NCBI GenBank assembly: GCA_030537615.1
Contig: JAUNVP010000012.1
Location: forward strand, 19,605 to 83,604
Direction: 5' to 3'
Source of the DNA: Actinomycetaceae bacterium
GTDB lineage: Bacteria > Actinomycetota > Actinomycetes > Actinomycetales > Actinomycetaceae
Length of the DNA stretch: 64,000 bases
Shown here piece by piece: positions 1 to 8,971 of this stretch. The notes under the pieces were generated by a model. It ran no database searches. It was given only the letters and a program-made list of their open reading frames with translations, and had not been told where the DNA came from. Within the stretch, counting starts at the first letter, position 1, and every line of letters starts with the position of its first letter. A program made the translations under genes and the position numbers.

Positions 1-223
1 TATTGACCCAGTTGCCTACGACTGTGGGAGCAACGAGCGAGGCGATCACAAAGGCTGAGAGAATGCCGATGGTAGTTGAAGTGACAACCCAGTCGTAGCT
101 ATGTTTGAGGCTCTCTTTTGGGGTTGTTTTGTTGAAGTATCCACGTTGACACCTTTCGCTGACAGTGGTGATCTCAGTTGCCTGATCCAGCCAAATGTCA
201 ATATTTTTCGGTAATACCGCCAT
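1..223 (-). CDS. partial membrane protein, N-terminus only
   Basis: This reading frame starts at an ATG on the minus strand and runs off the left edge without a stop, so only about 74 N-terminal residues are visible. The peptide begins MAVLPKNIDIWLDQ, has a polar stretch with a TTPKESLKHSYDW segment, and then one hydrophobic segment of about 20 residues (roughly residues 49-70, ending near APTVVGNWVN) that looks like a first membrane helix. No clear ribosome-binding site precedes the ATG, and an in-frame stop lies about 35 bases upstream, so the start cannot move far. I do not recognise the family. An integral membrane protein is an inference from hydrophobicity only. Confidence 0.5.
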   Translation of the reverse strand, partial: MAVLPKNIDIWLDQATEITTVSERCQRGYFNKTTPKESLKHSYDWVVTSTTIGILSAFVIASLVAPTVVGNWVN

Positions 224-550
224 TGGTTTACACCCGTCACAGACTGTAATTTCAGCCTAGGGAAAGGTTGGAGTGCTGAGAAATATCTACTTGGTCTTAA
301 TGCATAATATATGATTATTGATGCAGGTCAGATGGGGTTTGTCGGTGGGGAGGTGGAGAATAGGGGCGGACGAATTCGTCTCAAATCCTTGATTTTGGCC
401 GCGGAGAATCGAGGAAAAATGCCGATTGTGCGGTCATGGCGAGATTTATTTTCGTCCCCAGATCGGGATTCATTAACGGTGGATGAATTCGACGGTTCGG
501 TTTTATCGATGGGTAACTGCGCCCGGTGAAGTGGAGAGAATTCGCTGTGG
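224..550. other. intergenic region, no gene seen
   Basis: About 330 bases between the left-edge membrane gene and the small membrane protein. Short open frames occur on both strands (for example 311-529 on plus), but none has a ribosome-binding site or a recognisable protein. An AT-rich patch near 295-320 could hold a promoter. I see no hairpin terminator. Confidence 0.4.
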
Positions 551-931
551 TCAATTCGTCTTGCGGCGACGGCCGCGTCGCTTGGGTGGGGTGCGGTAGG
601 GGCTCTCTCGACGCCACCGGGGAATCAACCATTCGGGATAACGCGTTCCGAACAAGCCGGTAATGGCACCAACAGATCCGATGAGAGTGAAGGGGAGACC
701 GAGCGAAAGAAGTAGACCGGATACCAATGGGTGATCGTGACTCAACCCGCTAGCGGACATGAGGGCGAGACCGAAAAGGGTCAGCGAAAAACTCGGGAGA
801 AACACGAACGCAAAACGCTCATCGATAATGCCGTTCTGCTTTTCCCACGCTCGCGAAGAGGGAGTGTCTCGTCGCAGATAGAGAGCCCCGGAAGCGGTGA
901 CAATGGCGAGAGCGAGCGCGAGAAAGAACAT
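551..931 (-). CDS. small integral membrane protein, function unknown
   Basis: A 126-residue protein that begins with a hydrophobic segment (about residues 1-18), followed by a charged loop (RRDTPSSRAWEKQNG), then two further hydrophobic segments at about 43-60 and 68-92. The C-terminus is strongly basic (RWRRESPYRTPPKRRGRRRK), which predicts a cytoplasmic tail. The pattern fits a three-helix membrane protein. I do not recognise a named family. It lies 73 bases downstream of the acetyltransferase on the same strand and may be co-transcribed with it. The composition supports a real gene, but no function can be assigned. Confidence 0.6.
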   Translation of the reverse strand: MFFLALALAIVTASGALYLRRDTPSSRAWEKQNGIIDERFAFVFLPSFSLTLFGLALMSASGLSHDHPLVSGLLLSLGLPFTLIGSVGAITGLFGTRYPEWLIPRWRRESPYRTPPKRRGRRRKTN

Positions 932-1004
932 ACATCTACCCTAACGTGCTCAGCTCATTCGTACCGAGGTAAACGTCCGACTGTCTTAAAAGGCGTGCAC
1001 TCGC

Positions 1005-1787
1005 TTAATGGTTGGAACCGTGTGCGAAGGAGTAGTAGCGCCCAATTTCGGTGTATCCGAGGTGTTTGTAGACGAATTCTCCTAACGTTGAGGCCTGCAG
1101 AATGACTTCGCGGGCGCCGAGCTCGAATCCGTGGTTGGTTAAAGTCGTGCAGAGGTCTTTTGCTAATCCCTGCCCACGGTAGTCCGGATCGGTGGAAATG
1201 TAATACAACCCCGCTGTTTGGTGTTCGGGGGTCATGGTCAGCTTGCCGAAGCAGGTGACCCGGTCGCCCTGGTAAATCACGGCCGCGCGCCAGTGAGGGT
1301 CAGTGGTCCATGCGCCGGTGCAGAGAAGCTGTGTGGCATCGCGATGAGTGAGTCGAGGGAACGCTGCCTGGAGTGTTGGCACAGCATCCGCCAACATCCG
1401 CTCGCCCGTTTGATTGAGTGGAACGAGTTGAACTTCGTGGCTGAGGGGACGCTCTATAGGTTTGTTGATTCCCATAATTGGATAGCCCTCGGGCTCGTCC
1501 ATGTGGAAACCTGCGTGTTCCAGCGGAGTCTCAACCTCTGCCAATGCCTGTGGGTGTACCCGGATTGTCCAATCGGGGTATTGAGGTTTCCGCAGGTGTT
1601 CGATGGTGATGAGTAGCGACTCGGTATCGCATCCCGGATCGACGGTAGCTCCCCGAAGATGCGAATCATGAGCATCAGAACCCATGTCGTACGCTACCCA
1701 GCCACTACCGTCAACCCATACCCCATTCGCCTGTTCCATACGGCGGTGAATGGTGTCGAGCAACTGGTGGTGGGCTCGTTCAAGCAT
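1005..1787 (-). CDS. GNAT-family N-acetyltransferase
   Basis: A 260-residue protein whose C-terminal half carries the GNAT acetyl-CoA binding motif A (ISTDPDYRGQGLAKDLC, about residues 202-218), followed by the motif B region ending FVYKHLGYTEIGRYYSF, typical of the fold. The N-terminal half may be a degenerate second GNAT-like domain. The frame is open to an upstream ATG at 1820, but the start at 1787 is preferred because a perfect AGGAGG lies six bases before it. The family moves an acetyl group from acetyl-CoA to an amine; the substrate here is unknown. Its upstream region toward menC contains repeat array 1. Confidence 0.8.
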   Translation of the reverse strand: MLERAHHQLLDTIHRRMEQANGVWVDGSGWVAYDMGSDAHDSHLRGATVDPGCDTESLLITIEHLRKPQYPDWTIRVHPQALAEVETPLEHAGFHMDEPEGYPIMGINKPIERPLSHEVQLVPLNQTGERMLADAVPTLQAAFPRLTHRDATQLLCTGAWTTDPHWRAAVIYQGDRVTCFGKLTMTPEHQTAGLYYISTDPDYRGQGLAKDLCTTLTNHGFELGAREVILQASTLGEFVYKHLGYTEIGRYYSFAHGSNH

Positions 1788-2212
1788 GGTGCCTCCTGCG
1801 TTCAGTTTCGCGCACAGCATATCAATCGGTGGGAGTAGAGATGGATGTAGTAGGGGTCGCGCAGTGTCTGCGTGGTTGTCCCTAGGTGTCGGGAAGGGCG
1901 GAGTTGGTTTTGGATTTGTGGCTGGGGTGTTTGTCGGGGGCGCTGTAGGTGGCGAGCGGATCGGCGCCTCAGGTGTTCCCTGACATTGCTCAGTGCAGTT
2001 AGGGAGAGTCTACGTGTGCTAGGGAGAGCCTACGCAGGGGGTTGAGACTTTGCCTGGCGGTGTTTTTGGGGGTTGTAGGCTCTGCCTTATGAAAAGCGGT
2101 GCTATTGGAGAGAGCCTATGGCTGTTGAAAGCGGGAAAACAGCTGTGAGGGAGAGCTTACGGCTAGTGGTGGGAGGAAACGCGAGCGAGCGTTTGTGCGG
2201 CACAATGGAGGC
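1788..2212. other. intergenic region with GT-rich stretch and repeat array 1
   Basis: About 425 bases between the divergent acetyltransferase and menC genes. The left part (1830-1980) is GT-rich and has no convincing coding frame. The right part is occupied by repeat array 1. A GGGAGG lies at about 2170, too far from the menC start to serve as a normal ribosome site. No clear promoter hexamers stand out. Confidence 0.5.
2001..2170. repeat. 20-bp-period intergenic repeat, array 1
   Basis: Two direct copies of AGGGAGAGYCTACG begin at 2001 and 2021. After a spacer, a plus-oriented copy GTAGGCTCTGCCT begins at 2075, and minus-oriented copies of the AGAGCCTA type lie near 2107-2120 and 2147-2163. 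Positions 2075-2120 form an inverted core nearly identical to the one at 41691-41734, including the central TGAAAAGC. The flanking copies sit in a 20-base register. The function is unknown; the array lies just upstream of menC and of the divergent acetyltransferase gene. Confidence 0.7.
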
Positions 2213-3274
2213 ATGTCTGACATAACTGCTACGGATCATGCGCTGGTAGAGATTGATCTCGACGAGCTGTCGCCTCGCACTCGGGACGCATTTGATGGTA
2301 TTGATCGGCTCCTCTATTACTCGTTACCGCTGAAGAACAGATTTAGGCGCATCGACGTGCGCGACGGATTGGTGCTCCGTGGCCCGTATGGGTGGTCTGA
2401 AGTATCACCTTTTTGGGATTACGGGCCGGAGGAATCCGCCGCCTGGCTCCGGGCTGGATTAGCGGCCGCCAGGCAAAAACCGCCGGCGCTCAAACGGAGT
2501 GCAGTTCCCGTCAACGCAACGGTTCCCGTGGTTTCGCCTGAACGCGCCCACGAGATTGTTACGCAATCGGGAGGTTGTCGTACCGTCAAAGTGAAGGTGG
2601 CTGATCCGGGAACATCATTGAGCGAGGATTGTGCACGTATTGAAGCGGTTCGTGCCGCGCTCGGGCCGAATGGACGAATCCGCGTAGACGCCAATGCCGC
2701 ATGGGACATAGAGCAAGCAGTCACGGCGATTGCACAGCTCAATCGCGCCGCCGAATCCGGTGGGGGAGACGGCCTCGAATACGTCGAACAACCGTGTCCG
2801 AGCGTCGACGACCTTGCCGCAGTGCGTCAACGCACCGAGGTGCGGATTGCTGCCGACGAGTCCGTGCGCCGAGCTGACGACCCCCTGGCCGTAGCCCGAG
2901 CAGAAGCGGCCGATCTCGTGATCGTCAAGGTTCAACCCCTCGGTGGCGTCCGACGAGTCATCGACATCTGCGCCGAAGCAGGCCTTCCTGCTGTCGTGTC
3001 ATCCGCTCTCGACAGCTCCATCGGTTTGGCTCGGGGAGTGCAGTGTGCTGCGGCCCTTGACGAACTTCCCTTTGCTTGTGGCCTCGCAACCTCAGCCATG
3101 TTCACTACCGATATCGCCAAGTCTCGAGTCGTGCCCGTGAACGGCGCAATACCTGTGAAAGACAGTCTTCTCGACGGCAATCGCACGACTGAGCCGACGC
3201 CGGGTGATCGAAGGATGATCCGCCGATGGCTCGATCGCCTCGACGAGATGGTGACCGCGCGGCAGGTAGGATAA
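2213..3274 (+). CDS. menC: o-succinylbenzoate synthase (MenC)
   Basis: Enolase-superfamily enzyme that dehydrates SHCHC to o-succinylbenzoate in menaquinone synthesis. The 353-residue protein has the expected catalytic set: the KVK motif (K126, K128), metal ligands in RVDANAAWD (D159), YVEQP (E192) and AADES (D215), and the second catalytic lysine in VKVQPLGG (K239). The N-terminus (RLLYYSLPLKNRFRRI) resembles the short actinobacterial MenC type. The start is uncertain: the ATG at 2213 has GGAGG only one base before it, and an in-frame GTG lies at 2195. It overlaps no gene but sits five bases before menD, so the two are surely co-transcribed. Confidence 0.9.
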   Translation: MSDITATDHALVEIDLDELSPRTRDAFDGIDRLLYYSLPLKNRFRRIDVRDGLVLRGPYGWSEVSPFWDYGPEESAAWLRAGLAAARQKPPALKRSAVPVNATVPVVSPERAHEIVTQSGGCRTVKVKVADPGTSLSEDCARIEAVRAALGPNGRIRVDANAAWDIEQAVTAIAQLNRAAESGGGDGLEYVEQPCPSVDDLAAVRQRTEVRIAADESVRRADDPLAVARAEAADLVIVKVQPLGGVRRVIDICAEAGLPAVVSSALDSSIGLARGVQCAAALDELPFACGLATSAMFTTDIAKSRVVPVNGAIPVKDSLLDGNRTTEPTPGDRRMIRRWLDRLDEMVTARQVG

Positions 3275-3279
3275 GGGCG

Positions 3280-4941
3280 ATGAATGCAACTGACGACAAC
3301 GCAGCAGCAGCGTGCATGAACGCCGCGTGGCTCATGGCGGCCTTGGAAAGTAGCGGTGTCAAGGACGTTGTGATCAGTCCCGGATCCCGCAATGCCCCGA
3401 TCCTCTATGCGGTTGCCGCGATGGAAAATGAGGGGCGAATTCGCGCTCATCCGCACTTCGACGAGCGCGGCGCAGCGTTTTTCGCCCTCGGAATTATTCG
3501 CGCGACGGGGCGGCCCGTCGCTCTCGTCACAACCTCAGGTTCGGCGCCAGCACACGCCTATCCCGCGATCGTCGAGGCCGCGCATGCGAAGCTACCAATT
3601 GTTATGGTGTCGGCTGATCGCCCATTTGAGATGCGTCAGGTCGGCGCGTCTCAAACCACCCGCCAAGTTGGGATGTTCGCCAATCACATCGTTGACAGCC
3701 TCGATATTCCCGCGAGTATCGGCTTGTCAGCGAACAGTCGGACACTCAACGGGCCAGCTCGCGCGGTCGTTAATCGCGTGCGCCGACTCATCGCACGAGC
3801 GCGCGGTGTTTTCGGTGCCGCAGGACCGGTGCACGTCAACATCGGATTTTGCGATCCCCTGACACCACCCGCGCAGTTCGCGGTTCCCGCGCTCCCGCCC
3901 TCGCCGATCGAGGTGCGTTCCTGCCGCGCGCAAAGAGCGTGGGAAGAGGCAGTTGATACGCGTTTACGCACGGTTATTGTCGCCGGTGCTGACGGAGGAA
4001 TTGATGCCCAACGCGCGGCAGTGGCGGCAGGAGTGCCACTCGTGGCAGAACCGTCCTCCGGAGTTTTTGGGCTACCCGGCTTCCAGCCCTACCAGCAGGC
4101 GATGCTCCGCAGGTGGGGACACGAAATCGAACAGGCGGTCGTTTTCGGAACTCCAACTCTTTCGCGCCCCGTCTCCCAGCTTCTGAGCCGCGAAGACGTC
4201 CGTGTGGTTGTTGTGGGACAGGTGGCCGACTACGCGGACGTGGCAGGTAACGCCGAACTCGTCGTCGGTGCTTTGACCCCAGCGCGCACCCCCCATCTGG
4301 CAGAGTGGTTGGCGCAGTGGGAAGACCGTGTTGCCCAGCTTGCGCAATTCTATGACGCGCAGGAATTGCCGGACGGTATCCGCGTAGCGCAAACGGTGTG
4401 GAACCTCCATGCTGAAAGCGACGATCTGCTTGTGCTCGGGGCCTCAAACGCCATCCGATATGTTGATCTGATTGGAGCGATGCCGACCGCAATGCCGCGG
4501 GTTTACGCAAGTCGCGGGCAAGCGGGAATCGATGGAACGATCGCTTTCAGCGCGGGACTCGCGCGCGGCAGTGGAAAGCCGGTGCGCGCGCTCGTTGGCG
4601 ATCTAACGTTCCTTCACGATGCGAATTCACTCACACTCGCTCACGATAGCGCCGTCGACATCGTGGTTCTCGACGATGGGGGAGGGCGTATCTTCCAGTC
4701 GCTTGAACACGGCGAAGCCGCATCACCGGCGACGTACGAGCGGTTCTTCGCCGTCGGACAAGAGGTGGACTACCGGGCCTTGGCCAGCGCATACGGAGTT
4801 GAGTACGTGCGGGTTGATCCGCGCGGTGACCACTCGGCATTAGACGTCATGCCCGATCGCACGCGGATTGTGCACGTGCCGTGCGACCATACGTCAATTA
4901 GAACTAAACTCGCTGCATTGTTCCCAGACAACATTCAGTAA
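3280..4941 (+). CDS. menD: SEPHCHC synthase (MenD)
   Basis: Thiamine-diphosphate enzyme that condenses 2-oxoglutarate and isochorismate, the first committed step of menaquinone synthesis. The 553-residue protein shows the MenD hallmark SPGSRN at 33-38, the cofactor-activating glutamate in HFDERGAAFFALG (E62), and the C-terminal ThDP/Mg motif beginning GDLTFLHDAN at 440-449. Length matches the family. The ATG at 3280 is five bases after the menC stop and has AGGATAAGGG as ribosome site; the open frame extends upstream to 3226, but inside menC. It forms a two-gene unit with menC, and menF lies 1.7 kb downstream on the other strand. Confidence 0.96.
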   Translation: MNATDDNAAAACMNAAWLMAALESSGVKDVVISPGSRNAPILYAVAAMENEGRIRAHPHFDERGAAFFALGIIRATGRPVALVTTSGSAPAHAYPAIVEAAHAKLPIVMVSADRPFEMRQVGASQTTRQVGMFANHIVDSLDIPASIGLSANSRTLNGPARAVVNRVRRLIARARGVFGAAGPVHVNIGFCDPLTPPAQFAVPALPPSPIEVRSCRAQRAWEEAVDTRLRTVIVAGADGGIDAQRAAVAAGVPLVAEPSSGVFGLPGFQPYQQAMLRRWGHEIEQAVVFGTPTLSRPVSQLLSREDVRVVVVGQVADYADVAGNAELVVGALTPARTPHLAEWLAQWEDRVAQLAQFYDAQELPDGIRVAQTVWNLHAESDDLLVLGASNAIRYVDLIGAMPTAMPRVYASRGQAGIDGTIAFSAGLARGSGKPVRALVGDLTFLHDANSLTLAHDSAVDIVVLDDGGGRIFQSLEHGEAASPATYERFFAVGQEVDYRALASAYGVEYVRVDPRGDHSALDVMPDRTRIVHVPCDHTSIRTKLAALFPDNIQ

Positions 4942-5027
4942 CTATCGAGAAACAACCCAGAGCTGAGAGTAATTATCTTTGCGGAATATAGGAACTGACA
5001 CGTTCATAGGTACATTGAGGAGACACC

Positions 5028-6569
5028 ATGGATAATGATTTCCGCGATCCAGCCGATCGCCCAGATGGCGGCGGAGGGTCGATCCCTGGGGAATCAACTC
5101 CACGCGAGCCAGCTTGGTCGATAACACCTTCGTCGCCGAGTTCCCCGCCTGCTACGGAAGAAGCAGAAGGTATCGCAACAGAGGCCACTGCGACTCAGAG
5201 CGCGGTAGAAAAGCCAACGGAGACCGAGACGATGGCCGAATCGGTCAGAGAAACGATACCGCCGCAGCCACAGCCCCAGTTGCGCACCCCCGAAGCAAAC
5301 GGGCCATCCGGTGCGGACTCAGATCCGTATAGGCCGTTCGCCGCGCCCGTTCCCGATCCGCAGACTTCCACCCGCACATCGGCTCCCGCCCCCGTGCGTC
5401 CCGTGAAACGCGGACCCGGCTGGGGAGCGCTCCTGCTCGCAATGTTCCTCACGGCGACCCTCTCCATCGTCTTGACGCTTGCATTTGCCACGGGACTAAC
5501 CGAATACTCCCCGAAGAAAACAGATAGTAACGATCCGGTACAAACCGGGCCAGTTGCTCCTCTCGTGGAAAAGAAGGAAGGATCCTCCGACTGGCAGGCG
5601 GTGGCGAATGCCGTTCGCCCCGCGACCGTGTCCATCCAGGTGGTGGTGGGCGATTCCGGTGATTCAGGTTCGGGTGTCGTGTGGGACTCCGAAGGCCACA
5701 TCGTGACGAATAATCACGTCGTTTCTGACGCGCAGGGGCCGGAGACGGTGACGGTGAGCCTCAACGACGGTCGCCTGTACCACGCGGAGGTTGTCGGTAC
5801 CGATCCCACAACCGACCTCGCAGTGCTCAAACTCGTCGATCCTCCGAGCGATCTCGTCTCGGCTAACTTTGGAGCTTCCGACTCGCTCACCGTCGGACAG
5901 CCGGTGATGGCCATTGGCTCACCCCTTGGTCTATCCGACACCGTGACAACCGGAATCATTTCCGCACTCGATCGGCCCGTCGCCGTCAAGACTGCCGTGC
6001 CGCGCGGAAACCAGCAAAGCGAATTGTGGGGGATTAATCCCTTCGAGCAGCCGCAGCGTGAGCCGGTAATTACCAACGCGATCCAGATCGACGCTTCCAT
6101 TAACCCCGGCAACTCCGGTGGTCCGCTATTCGACGAATCCGGTCAGGTCATAGGTATCAACTCGTCGATTGCGTCGCTAGGATCGGCAGATAGTTCGTCT
6201 GGGTCAATCGGATTGGGATTCGCCATCCCGGTCGATTTAGTGAAGAACGTCGCCACCCAACTCATTAATAACGGTAAAGCTGAGCACGCCCAGCTCGGTG
6301 TCATTATCCGCTCGGCGCCGGTCACCGTCGATGGTGTCACCAAGATCGGTGCGGAGGTGTCTGACGTCGTTCCCAAGGGCGCGGCCGCATCAGCCGATAT
6401 TCAGGCCGGTGATGTCATTCTCAAGATCGATGGCCACGACGTGGTTTCATCCCGGTCGTTGACGGGATTCGTGCGCCGATACAACAGCGGGGACGAAGTG
6501 ACTCTCACTATCGCTCGCAATGGGCAATCCATTGAAATCCCCGTTGTTTTACAGGCTCGATCCGAATAG
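5028..6569 (+). CDS. membrane-anchored HtrA/DegP-type serine protease with PDZ domain
   Basis: A 513-residue protein with a long acidic, proline-rich cytoplasmic head (residues 1-128), one membrane helix (about 132-157), a trypsin-like domain (about 185-395) and a C-terminal PDZ domain (about 405-505). The catalytic triad is visible: H230 in TNNHVV, D263 in TTDLAVLKL, and S363 in NPGNSGGPL. The layout matches actinobacterial PepD/HtrA quality-control proteases, which act outside the membrane on misfolded proteins. The ATG has GAGGAG six bases upstream. The gene is followed by a strong bidirectional terminator. It lies between menD and menF, but a role in menaquinone synthesis is not implied. 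Confidence 0.92.
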   Translation: MDNDFRDPADRPDGGGGSIPGESTPREPAWSITPSSPSSPPATEEAEGIATEATATQSAVEKPTETETMAESVRETIPPQPQPQLRTPEANGPSGADSDPYRPFAAPVPDPQTSTRTSAPAPVRPVKRGPGWGALLLAMFLTATLSIVLTLAFATGLTEYSPKKTDSNDPVQTGPVAPLVEKKEGSSDWQAVANAVRPATVSIQVVVGDSGDSGSGVVWDSEGHIVTNNHVVSDAQGPETVTVSLNDGRLYHAEVVGTDPTTDLAVLKLVDPPSDLVSANFGASDSLTVGQPVMAIGSPLGLSDTVTTGIISALDRPVAVKTAVPRGNQQSELWGINPFEQPQREPVITNAIQIDASINPGNSGGPLFDESGQVIGINSSIASLGSADSSSGSIGLGFAIPVDLVKNVATQLINNGKAEHAQLGVIIRSAPVTVDGVTKIGAEVSDVVPKGAAASADIQAGDVILKIDGHDVVSSRSLTGFVRRYNSGDEVTLTIARNGQSIEIPVVLQARSE

Positions 6570-6583
6570 GTGAGATGCGGTGG

Positions 6584-6612
6584 CTGAGGGCGCGCTCTAG
6601 GCGCGCCCTCAG
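6584..6612. terminator. bidirectional terminator between htrA-like gene and menF
   Basis: A perfect 12-bp inverted repeat (CTGAGGGCGCGC and its complement) with a five-base loop TCTAG lies between two convergent genes. There is no long T run on either side, but position and stem strength support termination in both directions. Confidence 0.75.
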
Positions 6613-6617
6613 TTATG

Positions 6618-8111
6618 TCACGTATCAAGCCCAAGCGCTTGGAGAACTGGACGCATCTTCGCCTGCGTTTCAGCTACTTCTAAATCGGGGTCAGAATCGG
6701 GCATGATGCCCCCTCCCGCAAACACGCGGATGGAATGACGATCGGCGGAGAGCTGCCCGCACCGAAGTGCAATCGCGCAGGCGCCCTCACCCGCGGCATC
6801 GATCCACCCCACGGGACCGGAATAGCGTCCCCGTTCGGTTAGCTCGTGGCGAGATAAGATTGTGAACGCCTCTTCGGTCGGGGTTCCCCCCACTGCAGCG
6901 GTGGGGTGAAGCGCAGAAACGACAACGCATATGGATGCCGACTGCGCATGATTCCGGGAGAGCGTTGCCCGCACATCAGTCGCCAGATGCGTAACGTTGG
7001 GAAGATCGAGCAGGAACGGCTCCCGTGCCGCGTCGAGTGCGGATGTGATGGGCCCCAGTGCCCGCGTAACCGATTCAACCGCGAGGTGGTGCTCTTCCCG
7101 ATCTTTGGCGGATTCAAGGAGGGCGTGGCCATCACCGGGTGCGCAGGTGCCGGCGAGGACGCGCGATTTAATGACTCCGTCGCGCACGCTCGCGAGCATT
7201 TCGGGAGATGCGCCCGTTAAGCCAGCAACAGAGAAAATCCAGCAGGTCGGATAGGTGCGAGTGAGTTGTGCGCACACATAGCGTGGATCGATAGGGGAGG
7301 ACGCAGAAACTTCAAGATCGCGGGCCATTACCGCTTTTTGGGCGTGACCATGTCCCAGTAGTTCGATGACCTGTGATACCGCAGTGGCCCATGTCCTACG
7401 CGACATGGTTCCGGTGTCGAGCGACAGACCCCGTGGCGCAACGAGTCGATTGGGCTGGGAACCGAAGGAGCGGGCTTCGCGCTGAGATGCCGCTGTTTCC
7501 CGGGTGTGTTTCGCCTGATCGGGAGTGCTCGAACGGAGGGATATGTGCCACACCGATCCCTCGTATTCAATCCACGTTTCGCGCGGAGCAAGGATAATGC
7601 CGGGAGCGTGCGGGCCAAATCCAAACGACATCAATCCGACAGGAAGGCGAATCCCGGTCTGCGCTTCAAGTTCTCGAGCCTCGAGAGAATCGGTCCCCCG
7701 ACAACTGCGCGCAAACTGTAACCACGCATCACCGGCAACCCCCATATGCGGTTGATGAGATACGCGCGCTCCCTCACGTGGAGGATGCGGGGTCAGCCGG
7801 TTCAGGAGATCGCTGTATGAGGGGTGGTCGAGTATCGAAATATTAACCTCTTCTGCGCTCGGTCCGGCGCTTTCAGCGCGCTCACACGGCTCCGTCTTCG
7901 CAGATTTGGGTTCGGCGATGAACGCTCGCGCTACTCCTGCACCGACGATGGTGGGTTGCCCATCTCCGGCAATGGCCGGGCCAGACCAGACCGACACCAC
8001 CTCATCCCCTGGCACTTTGGCGAGGAGAGCGGGCAGATCGGAGGCCGCTTTCACACGGGAGACGGTGACGTCCAGCACCGATGAAACGTATTCGAGGTCA
8101 GACACAATCAC
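6618..8111 (-). CDS. menF: isochorismate synthase (MenF/EntC family)
   Basis: Chorismate-using enzyme that makes isochorismate, the substrate of MenD. The 497-residue protein has the family's C-terminal chorismate-binding signatures: ALHPTAAVGGTPTEEAF, RGRYSGPVGWID and the final segment FAGGGIMPDSDPDLEVAET with the acidic metal-binding residues. The N-terminal third is more variable, as usual. The start is a GTG at 8111; an ATG start is not available nearby in frame, and the ribosome site is weak. The gene is divergent from menG and convergent with the protease gene. A salicylate synthase or anthranilate synthase role is less likely given the neighbouring menC, menD and menG. Confidence 0.9.
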   Translation of the reverse strand: MIVSDLEYVSSVLDVTVSRVKAASDLPALLAKVPGDEVVSVWSGPAIAGDGQPTIVGAGVARAFIAEPKSAKTEPCERAESAGPSAEEVNISILDHPSYSDLLNRLTPHPPREGARVSHQPHMGVAGDAWLQFARSCRGTDSLEARELEAQTGIRLPVGLMSFGFGPHAPGIILAPRETWIEYEGSVWHISLRSSTPDQAKHTRETAASQREARSFGSQPNRLVAPRGLSLDTGTMSRRTWATAVSQVIELLGHGHAQKAVMARDLEVSASSPIDPRYVCAQLTRTYPTCWIFSVAGLTGASPEMLASVRDGVIKSRVLAGTCAPGDGHALLESAKDREEHHLAVESVTRALGPITSALDAAREPFLLDLPNVTHLATDVRATLSRNHAQSASICVVVSALHPTAAVGGTPTEEAFTILSRHELTERGRYSGPVGWIDAAGEGACAIALRCGQLSADRHSIRVFAGGGIMPDSDPDLEVAETQAKMRPVLQALGLDT

Positions 8112-8245
8112 ACATTGTAACGTCCAGTGAGCGACGGTGGGTTTTCGCGGCGGTGTGCGAGTGAATGAGTGGTGCCCGCGCGGTGAATGCCCACATCGGA
8201 TAGGAAACTTCGCCCTTGTGTCAAAAGCGTGTCACTATTGTGCTT

Positions 8246-8971
8246 ATGAAAGATGAGCGCACGACTCCAGCCGACGTGAATCGAGCCGGTCTGGACAAAA
8301 ATCCTCGAGAAGTAGCCGGCATGTTCAATAAAGTTGCACGCCGCTACGACCTCACCAATGAGGCCCTCACGCTCGGCCAGGTCCACTTATGGCGACGCGG
8401 TATGCGGCGGGCTCTCGGGGCTCAACCGGGGGAGAAGATCCTCGACGTTGCGGCCGGCACAGGCGGTTCGACCGCCGCGCTTGCCGAATCAGGAGCCGAA
8501 GTTATCGCGTGTGATCTTTCCGAAGGGATGATTGAGGTCGGACGCCGCCGGCATCCCGAACTGACATTCGTCCAAGGGGACGCAACTGATCTGCCTTTTG
8601 AAACCGGCGAATTTGATGCGGTGACAATTTCATTTGGTCTGCGCAACGTTGACAATACGGAAAAAGCGCTGCGCGAAATGGCGCGCGTGACGAAACCCGG
8701 TGGCCGTCTCGTCATCTGCGAATTCTCGAGGCCGACATGGGCGCCGTTCAGGGCGGTGTACGGCTTTTATCTTGAGCAGGTCATTATGCGTATTGCCAGC
8801 ATTTTCTCAAGTGACGATGAAGCCTACGAATACCTCATTGAATCGATCCAAGAGTGGCCGGATCAAGAACATCTCGGCAAGCTTATTGCTGCTTCTGGCT
8901 GGGATCACGTTCAATACCGTAACTACACCGGAGGAATCCTCGCACTCCACCGTGCCCGTCGGGCGCAGTAG
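8246..8971 (+). CDS. menG: demethylmenaquinone methyltransferase (MenG/UbiE)
   Basis: Class I SAM-dependent methyltransferase that performs the last methylation of menaquinone. The 241-residue protein has the UbiE signature near the N-terminus (VAGMFNKVARRYDLTNEALT), the SAM-binding motif ILDVAAGTGGST (65-76), the GDATDLPF segment, and the family motif FGLRNVDN. The ATG at 8246 is preferred; the open frame reaches a TTG at 8216, but no ribosome site supports either start, so a very short leader is possible. It is divergent from menF and is followed 330 bases later by the MenJ-like gene. Confidence 0.93.
   Translation: MKDERTTPADVNRAGLDKNPREVAGMFNKVARRYDLTNEALTLGQVHLWRRGMRRALGAQPGEKILDVAAGTGGSTAALAESGAEVIACDLSEGMIEVGRRRHPELTFVQGDATDLPFETGEFDAVTISFGLRNVDNTEKALREMARVTKPGGRLVICEFSRPTWAPFRAVYGFYLEQVIMRIASIFSSDDEAYEYLIESIQEWPDQEHLGKLIAASGWDHVQYRNYTGGILALHRARRAQ

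Noticed and set aside
311..529. 72-residue open frame in the left intergenic region
   Set aside because: No ribosome site and no recognisable protein; overlaps another spurious frame on the opposite strand.
1750..1983. 77-residue Gly/Val-rich open frame on plus strand
   Set aside because: It begins inside the acetyltransferase gene and its composition reflects the GT-rich intergenic DNA.
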